Source of the DNA: Ursus arctos
Taxonomy: Eukaryota; Chordata; Mammalia; Carnivora; Ursidae
Reading direction: 5' to 3'
DNA length: 64,000 nt
NCBI RefSeq assembly: GCF_023065955.2
Contig: NW_026622985.1
Coordinates: 71,289,931 to 71,353,930 of the forward strand
Below, one piece after another: positions 56,456 to 64,000 of the stretch; positions within the stretch are counted from its first letter, which is position 1; every line of letters starts with the position of its first letter. A program made the position numbers and the translations under genes. The notes beneath the pieces were generated by a model. That model ran no database searches. It saw only the letters and a program-made list of their open reading frames with translations, and had not been told where the DNA came from.

Positions 56456-56769
56456 AGTCAATGACAGGGATTTTCTTGATGCTCTTGGGTTATGCTAATG
56501 TGAAGCCTACGTTAAGAAGCTTTAGTACCTTTATGACCCTCTCAACAAATAGACTGCATTCAAATTAGCAAGTAGATTTTTCTGGGTTATTTAGAATGGC
56601 CAGAAAATGCCTTCCTTTTATTAGAGGATAAACTAAAAATATTGCACATGTTAACACTTTTGAAAGCAATGTGCTCTTAGTGGTCAAAATTTCATATATA
56701 AAATTCTAGATATTAGAGCCAGAGGCCATAGTTTTTTACTTTTCAGGCAGAAATGAACTTTCTGAATTG
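56456..56769. other. Unique sequence
   Basis: Nothing recognised. Confidence 0.4.
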
Positions 56770-57505
56770 TAGTTCATGGTAACAGAGTCTACTCAGAGAA
56801 ACAGACCTATGCCTGGTAATATAGTAAAGGAATTTAATGTGGACACTAGCTTAATAAAAGTGTTGGCGGCACTTGGGTGACTCATTCGGTTAAGTGTCTG
56901 ACTCTTAGTTTAGGCTCAGGTCATGATCTCAGGGTCAGATTGAGCTGTGTGGGGCTCTGCACTCAGTGGGGAGTGTGCTCCTCTCCCTCTTCTTTTCCCT
57001 TTGCTCCCCACCTTGGGCGCTCTTTCTCTCTCTCTCTCTCTCTAAAAATAAATAAAATATTTTAAAACAAACAAATAAAAGCGTTGCAAGAGCCGAAAGG
57101 GAAAATGGGCTGGGCAGACACCCCAGGGATGGGAGAAAAAGAAGCTACACAACACATATGGAAACGGAGGACAAAAGTAGGAAACATTTTTACTGCCACA
57201 CATTTTTACTGCCTGGGCTGCCTTTGAGAGCTGGGGCCTCGAAGAAAGTAGCTGACTGACTGGAGCTGGAACCACAGACATGTAGCCACTGTTGGAGATG
57301 CTTTTTAAAGCTAAGAGGAGAGGGAGAAAACCCTGGCTCTTCCTTTCCACTCGCTCTCCAATCTCACACGTGTGCCTCCCATTGGCTGAAGCTAATAGTT
57401 GGAAAGGGATCTTGGGATGCATCCTTTGCAGGACTTTTCACTCTGCAATACATTGCAGAGCTGGAGCCTGTGGAAGGATCTGAAAACAAACAGGCAAATG
57501 ACCAG
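56770..57505. mobile_element. LTR-like ancient repeat split by a SINE
   Basis: The left part 'gtaacagagtctactcagagaaacagacc...agtaaaggaatttaatgt' and the right part '...gagagggagaaaaccctggctcttcctttccactcgctctccaatctcac...gcctcccattggctgaagctaatag...gatctgaaaacaaacaggcaaatgaccagg' form a dispersed mammalian pattern that I recognise but cannot name. The SINE at 56866 lies within it. Confidence 0.45.
56866..57073 (+). mobile_element. CAN-SINE
   Basis: Sense SINE, older: head 'gcggcacttgggtgactcat' with 'cggttaagtgtctgac', 'gtcatgatctcagggtcag', CT-rich body and tail 'aaaaataaataaaatatttt'. Target duplications are aataaaagtgttg (56853-56865) and aataaaagcgttg (57074-57086). Confidence 0.95.
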
Positions 57506-60500
57506 GGGTAGGAGGCTGAGCCAGACTGGCCTGGATTCTGGCTGTAGCTACATTCCATACCTACTGTAAGTGTATGTGGTCCAGAATACAAAACAACTGG
57601 ACAGTACTGAGAGTTTGCCTTTTATTCCAGGTACACGGGAACAATCTTTCTAGAGACAGGGGTTCGTAATTTTCTGACATTATCAGCTTCTCAGCTAAGT
57701 TCACATTTACAGAATGTATTCCAATATCAACCTGTGGAAAATATATTTGACATGAATAAAGGAAAGATACAGATTACAAAAAGGAGGCTACTTTGGATAG
57801 GTGTAGTCTCCACGTGCAGAATTTTACTGACGCTGAACAGTTAGCAGTAGGGTAACAGCTGCACTGAGGGTGCTATTTTCAGAGAAGTGGTAAGTCTCAT
57901 TTCCACAAGCCAATTTGCAAGAGTAACATTTAGAAGAATAATTTTTTTTCCCCACTTAAAAACTACCTTGGCTATATGTGCTGAGAAATAGTTAGGAGTG
58001 GAACTGTCTTTATGCAAACCTGTCACTGAAGGGGCCATATGGGCTTTTCAATTCCAGGACTAACTTTCCAATATTGGTGACCACCTATACTATTCAGAAG
58101 GGTCTTGCTTATTCTAAAACAGCATCCTTGGTTAAGACAGAGGAGTCTGGTCCCAGATGGGCCATCTGGCTGGAACACTGATGAGAGTCACACCTTGATG
58201 AATTTGGACTAAGCCACAGATGCAGATCCAACAACTCAACTGTATCATTTTCCTAAGGAAGCATTAATCTGAGTCAGGTGGGAAACCAGATTATTTTCCT
58301 ATCCCCCTGTGAACTTTAAGAAGATTAGAAAGAACAAGATAAATCTGGAAGGATTGTAATTTAGTCTTACTAGTCTATTCATGAGTCTGTTCTGATTTAG
58401 ATGACTGTTACAGTGGATTAAACCCAATGATTTTACAGTGGTTTCTTTTTTCTAAAATGGAATTTCTCCACAACTTGGTATTTTGCCTTCTTAAGGTACA
58501 AATAAGTACAATCAAGTCATCAAAAGTCCTCACGTCAAGATGAACATGGCCTATTCCCAGTCCATTACACATCCACCATTTATTTGGCCTGTACCTCTGT
58601 GTAGTTCTTCAAGAATGCATTTTCTTATGATCAGTTTCAAACAAAGCCAGAGCTTTAAATCAGTTAGGTTAGTCTGAAAATATGTCAGTCCTTTATCAGC
58701 ATCTTTTGGGGCATGCAGTATCTCTTTCAGATCTTGGCTTCAGAGAAGAGAACAGAGAAGAGACCTTGTCTTGACAGGTTGATATTCTTTCTAGGCTCAA
58801 CCACTAGTGATAAAAAACAGAGGCACTAGGCCTACTGTGTTTCATTGGCAGGATTATTATGTTCACTTAAGCCTTGAAGGGTTACGAGCTAATACAAGAA
58901 CTTTCTTGCATGCAGTGTGTCTAGGTTTTGTATACGAAATGCTAATGGTGTGTGAATTGCCCGGAATACCTGATATGGTCCAACCAAACAAATACCCAGG
59001 AGGGGTTTTTGTTCATTTTCCTGTTTGTTGTGACTCTCATTTTCATGAGGCAAAAGGCAAGGTTTTAAAATACTTAAATTTTATGTTGTTAAAGATTTTA
59101 ATCAATTGATTTGTATAAACTCCCCTTCATCTTTCACCTGCTCCTGCACTTTGGGGAGTAACAAGGACAAGACCAGAATTGTGTGTCCAAGAATTTATTG
59201 ATCTATTTTATAGCAAAACCTATGGCATGGGTCCTTCTGTCACAGACGATGGAAACAGGTAATCCCCACTGAGGAAAGAAATCATTCAGAATCATTTCTC
59301 TGTAAGTACAATCAGCTTTCCTGCAAGGACAGTCTTCTCTTCATCTAGAAATTTACATATTTGTAGAAAACTTGTAGCCATTTTTATCTTTATTCTCTCT
59401 TTTGACTCCATCCAGGTTGCACTGAGATAGTCCTTAATTCAGCATGGAAAATAGGCTTTTCATATGCACTTCCTTCTATACGTGTGACATTGTAATAAAG
59501 TGGTTTGTTGTTCTCAGTAATCTCACTTGGCTCCAGCATATTTTTTTGAGATAATTCTTTTGCTAGCTGGTTGTATTCTAAATGTGTGCAAACAATATTA
59601 TGCTTCTCTAATCTAAATTATACAAAGAAGAAGACCCTTACTTTCCACTCTATTTTATAGACACTAGTTTTTATTAAATTGACATAAATATATCATCCTT
59701 CAACTTTTGATTCTGTTCTCAGTTTAAATTTCTTTCTCTCAAATTTTACAGTCTGCTTCTTTCTAAAACATTATTTGAAATTGAACATATTAATGCACTG
59801 TATGGCAAATTTCCCCCGCATTATTTTATTTTTTACTCTCTAACATACTCTCATTATTTTCTATACTTTTGTTTAACTTCATTTTCACATAGTTTGGGGG
59901 ATTCAGCCAGAGAGTTGCATCTTAAGGACTGGGAAGTTTTTAATCACTAAATCAGCTTAATGACCAAGAAACTATCCAGACCAATCTACATTTTAGTCAT
60001 TCACAGTAGAATGGCAAACCAAAGAGCTGCGGGAAGTCATTGATACAAGTTACACAACAGAATATTGGGAATCCATTAGACATTAGTAGACATTCTTAAA
60101 TTAATTAGTTCAAAACTACCACCCTTTCAGAACCATGGACAGCTATATCAACCTCTTGTGCTGATCTCAAAATTGGAATTGTATAACGAAATATCTAAAG
60201 GTCCTTAATTATGTAGGCTTGCTTAATGCTTTGAAGTTTTAAACATCTTAGTTATCCTTAGTTAGGAGGATTATACAGGGCATTGGGATGTGAGCTAATC
60301 CTTCAGAAAGCTTGCCTAGAAACAAAGTAGGAGCCTCCTAACATTAGTATATTGGCCAAGCACATTACTATCTTAGAGCCTTCCTGAGAGACTCATCTGA
60401 GAGATCTTTGTATATTTGTATCTGTCTCAAAGAGACTAATATCCTGGGAAAGTTTAGTGACCCTTGGATTTGACCTAGTGATAGTAAATTTTGAGGCTAG

Positions 60501-61779
60501 GTAACTTAGCTTAATAGAATATCATAATTGTATGCAATTATGTATGAGTACATTAGAAAAGCTAAAGAGAAGAGAAGATAGAAGTGGGAAGGATGAAAAA
60601 TGTGTGAGTAATCTTCATGAGGTAATTAGACATTTGTGGTCAATTTGATTTAGAATATCATGGGAGCCAATGAAAGTGAAAAAGAAAAAAAAGAAAAATG
60701 TAGTCACGGCAATATGCAAAGAAAGGTTATTTTACCTCTGTCACTAGATATATGAATATTTCACTGTTAGAGAAAAATCATTCTATAAGTATTTATTAGG
60801 TTCTTCCATGGTTTTTCTGATAAACTTTTACCATCCAAAATAAAATGTTAGCACAAAGGACCTGGATTAGGTTTTTGGCATATTTCACCCAACTTTTTAT
60901 ACCATATTTCTATTATCTACCCTCTCTCTCTTCTGCCCAACCTTACCACTGTCATTATATTCTTGTGAATTTTTTTTTTTTTATTGGGAATGCTCCCTTT
61001 CATGTGAAAATGTAGCTGGTATCTCTTTGGAAAGGAAATAAGACTAATTGGCTACTTTGGCAATCACTTAGTCCTGAGTCTAGCAGGACAGGCTGGGTTT
61101 TGGCAGGAAAGAGAATTAAATGTTCAAATTCTCAAGCTGTCAGCTAGCAGATGTATGTTCAAATAGGAGAACAAAGAACACTCTGGAACAAAGTTGAGAG
61201 CTCTGGGTGTGTTGTCAGTTGGAAGGAGAATCTGTTTCAGCTCAGAAACAAATGCTCAACTCCATGTGTTCTGACTTTCTGCACCAGTCCCCTTACCTCA
61301 CCTCTGCAACCCTGTGCCTCCAGCCTGCTGAGAAAATATCACTCTAAAGGGGACACATAGGGCTACAAATTCAAATTCTCACCCTTGCCACATGACTATG
61401 CATCTTTATTATTGAGCTAATTACATTAGGCAGCATCAGGTGCTTTCCACCTGTCCTTTCTTTGTGGTTGTGTCACAGCCCTATCTCCCTGCTTCCAAAA
61501 AGGCTAAATTCAGGAAGGCCACTGACTGTCTTCTGGCCCCAGTCAATGGCAAGAGGCCAGCATTCCCTGCACAAAGAGCCAACAACCTGTTTCCTGGCAT
61601 TTGGTTTCTGCTAGAAGAACCCCTCTTTCATTCTCTTTTGTCTTTATGGTACTGGTGGGGGAACATAATAGACAGGTCTATCTTGAAAGATCTTTAGATG
61701 TTCTTGATACCATGCTATTTTCAGCAAATCTGTGAACTGTTTATAAACTTTTTCTACTTAGTTAAACCTATTATAGCTT
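57506..61779. other. Repeat-poor 4.3-kb region, no gene recognised
   Basis: No SINE, L1, MIR or L2 that I can support. A 100-codon plus-strand frame at 58807-59109 has no recognisable domain. The stretch 57800-59100 has a diffuse resemblance to degraded retroelement internal sequence but nothing I can name. The stretch 59300-60900 is plain AT-rich sequence. Confidence 0.35.
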
Positions 61780-62410
61780 CAACTCTTATCCACACTCAGA
61801 CTACTTATTACCCCCTCCATTTGTCCCTCCCCTAGTCTAAATCACCATCACATCTCACCTATAATATCTTTGCCCCCCAAGTAGCCTTTGGAATTTACCT
61901 TTGTTCCACTTCAGTCTAATCTCAACCCAGCAGCCAGGGGGATTTTGTCATATCATATCACATCTCTGTTAGAGCCCAACACTGGCTTCCCACACACTCA
62001 GATGAAAAGTGAAGGCTTTGTAGTCATTCATAATGCTCTGTAGGGCCTGACCACCAACTCTCTGGCCTCAAGTCCTATTTTTTTTTTTCCTTATGGTCAC
62101 GCAATGCCGCCATGCATTCCTCATTGATTTTTACTACACACATTCCCACTGCAGGGTCTTTGCATTGTTCTTCCTTAAGAGAGTCCCAAAGCTCGCTTTT
62201 TCCCTTCTTACCCTGCAAAATTTGTCTTCCTCTTTTTTTTCCTCCTTAGCATTCATCACTATACATTTTACTTATTTATATTGTTCATTGTCTTGCCTGT
62301 TATCATGCAAGCTTCATTTCCCTCTAATTTCCCCATGTTTGCCTTGTGAATTTTCCTCTCTTATTAGCATTTGGCATTCTGTGAGGTATTTAACTTGATA
62401 TCTTTGCATC
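61780..62410 (+). repeat. L2, sense
   Basis: 'gggggattttgtcatatcatatcacatctctgttagagcccaacactggcttcccac', 'gggcctgaccaccaactctctgg', 'cccactgcagggtctttgcattgttcttcct' and 'cctccttagcattcatcactatacattttac' match the long 3' block of L2, then the 3' end 'tctcttattagcatttggcattctgtgagg'. Confidence 0.75.
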
Positions 62411-62429
62411 AAGGCTAGCACTTTGTTTT

Positions 62430-62745
62430 TGTCTTTCCCAGCCTTATTGAGATATAACTGACATACAACATTGTATAAGTTCAAGCTGTAAAATAATGTG
62501 TTGATTTGATACACTTATATATTGCAAAACGTTTACCACCATAGCATCGGCTAACACATCCATCACCTCACATAGTTACCTTTTTTTGGTGTGGCCACAA
62601 CACTCGAGATCTACTCTCTTGGGAACTTTCAAGTATACAGTACAGTATTATTAACCATGCTATACATTAGATTCCCAGACCTTATTCATCTTATAACTGA
62701 AAGTTTGTATGTACCCTTTGATCAATACCTCCCCACTTAAAGCTA
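62430..62745 (-). mobile_element. Old L1 3' UTR fragment
   Basis: Reversed L1M 3' UTR: 'agccttattgagatataactgacatacaacattgtataag', 'tgttgatttgatacacttatatattgc', 'accaccatagcatcggctaacacatccatcacctcacatagttacc' and 'ttcaagtatacagtacagtattattaaccatgctatac'. Truncated before ORF2. Confidence 0.88.
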
Positions 62746-64000
62746 CCACACCGAATCCCTTCTCCCCTCCAAGTCCAACTTTAATCCATTTAATTTCAAT
62801 CCATACCAAACAAATGTCAAAATAACAAAAATCCTTTATACAATGAGGGAAAGGGGAAATATTCTAAGGGAGAATGGGTTTTCACGAGGCAGATCTGATA
62901 ATAGGTGAAGTGCAGAATAATAGAAGGCCAAAATATTATTTAATGCAGAAAAAGGATGGGAAAGACATTTACCCAGAGTGCATTATCTCCAGACACCTAC
63001 TGTGAGAGCAAAGAAAACAGATCAGCTCCTCCCAATTCTGATCAAGTTCTCAACAGTGATAGAACTCTTGGAAAATCTCAGGCTTTCTGGTCTTTGGATA
63101 TTTCCTGTCTGATTGGCTCTACTTTTCTGCATACTTCTACATTCTTAATTATCAGAGTCATTTTAAATCAACATAGGAACAATTGTCTTTACCTATGTCT
63201 CCAGACCCTTAGAGATTAAATGAACCCTTACGAGACCTGTCATATAATCAACCATCCTTATACCTGTGACTTTGGGGGCCACAGCCTTTTTCTGAGTCTT
63301 ATTTTGGGGGGGAAGTAAATGAATGGGAGTGGCTCTTACCAGATTTTTTTCCAATCTGGGGAATAACCTCATGCCCAATAATTCAGAGGAGTATGCTGTC
63401 TCAACTCCTGCTCACAAATAAAATTAATCTGTCAAATACTTTTACTTTAGTCAAGAGTTCAAACTAATTAAGTTGGAGAGTTTGCCCCAAATGCCACTAC
63501 CCTAGCTTATTTTTGTTCATGCACCCTTTTTGTAATTTTGAAAAATCATTTATTGCCTCAAATGTTTTTATTTTCAAGGGAAAAATCATCATCATATTAA
63601 ATAGTTACAAAGCATTTAATTTCTGGCACGTGGTAAGAACTGACATTTAAAAAAGAAACTATTATAACATTCTTCCAAATGTTTCATGAGAAATCAAATG
63701 CTATAATTTGATAACTACCACAATCCATTTAAAATATATTAAACTGTTTCCTAACATCTAGAAATTTTCTATCTTTCCTTTTTCTTTGGTTAACTCATAT
63801 TTCTATAGTACTACACCAGCCTAGATATTTATCATTACATATTTTGCACTTGAAAATATTTTGTTTATCATATCATGCTAATCTGTAACAAAATATGCAC
63901 ATAGGTTTAAATTTTAATTTTTACTTTTCTCTAACCATGAGATTTTAGATGTTATGATTTTTTCCTGGGTTGAGTTACAATTATAATTTTTAGTAATATA
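62746..64000. other. Unique AT-rich sequence to the window edge
   Basis: No gene or repeat recognised. Very AT-rich after 63530. Confidence 0.4.

Noticed and set aside
57042..57422. 126-codon minus-strand frame
   Set aside because: It reads across the SINE tail and an LTR-like repeat.
1..64000. Bacterial, viral or plasmid content, operons or defence systems
   Set aside because: Composition, transposon families and lack of long ORFs are those of mammalian nuclear DNA. No prokaryotic gene is visible.

Overview
The window is nuclear DNA from a carnivoran mammal. The evidence is repeated insertion of tRNA-Lys-derived CAN-SINEs: at least ten copies carry the diagnostic 'gcctgggtggc' head or its reverse complement 'gccacccaggc', a CT-rich body and an A-rich tail with AATAAA units. 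The two youngest-looking copies (15583-15780 and 29991-30188) have a head and body that I associate with caniform carnivores of the bear/seal group rather than dog or cat. That finer assignment rests on memory of the families, not on an alignment. Carnivore-type L1 3' ends and general mammalian fossils (L2, MIR, MER5-type hAT MITEs, an MLT1 LTR) agree with it.

I find no protein-coding gene, RNA gene, CpG island or promoter I would defend. Open frames are short, scattered on both strands, and many fall inside repeats. The window looks like a gene desert or the interior of a very large intron.

Layout. 1-3.1 kb: non-repetitive AT-rich sequence. 3.1-7 kb: MIR, a MER5-like element, a degraded L1 ORF2 fragment, then T-rich L1-like sequence split by a solo LTR. 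7-15.3 kb: mostly single-copy, with several stretches that look like conserved non-coding elements, plus L2 and MIR relics. 15.3-15.8 kb: two SINEs in opposite orientation. 18.8-20.8 kb: a long degraded L2 and paired MER5 elements, each interrupted by a SINE. 20.8-31.6 kb: mostly unique, with MIRs, microsatellites and one young SINE. 31.6-32 kb: an MLT1 LTR. 33.6-36.3 kb: two L1s tail to tail. 37.8-39.3 kb: an older L1. 40.3-42.3 kb: three same-strand SINEs and back-to-back L2s. 42.7-57.5 kb: mixed unique sequence, MIR/L2/MER5 relics, G-rich tracts and SINEs. 57.5-61.8 kb: repeat-poor. 61.8-62.7 kb: L2 then an L1 3' end. 62.7-64 kb: unique AT-rich sequence.

No genes work together here. The biology that can be read is transposon history (nesting, target-site duplications, inverted pairs), candidate regulatory sequence by appearance only, and structure-prone DNA (inverted repeats, G-rich tracts, alternating purine-pyrimidine runs, CA repeats). 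I did not find an undescribed biological system. Repeat names come from recall of consensus sequences, and boundaries of the old families are good to a few tens of bases at best.
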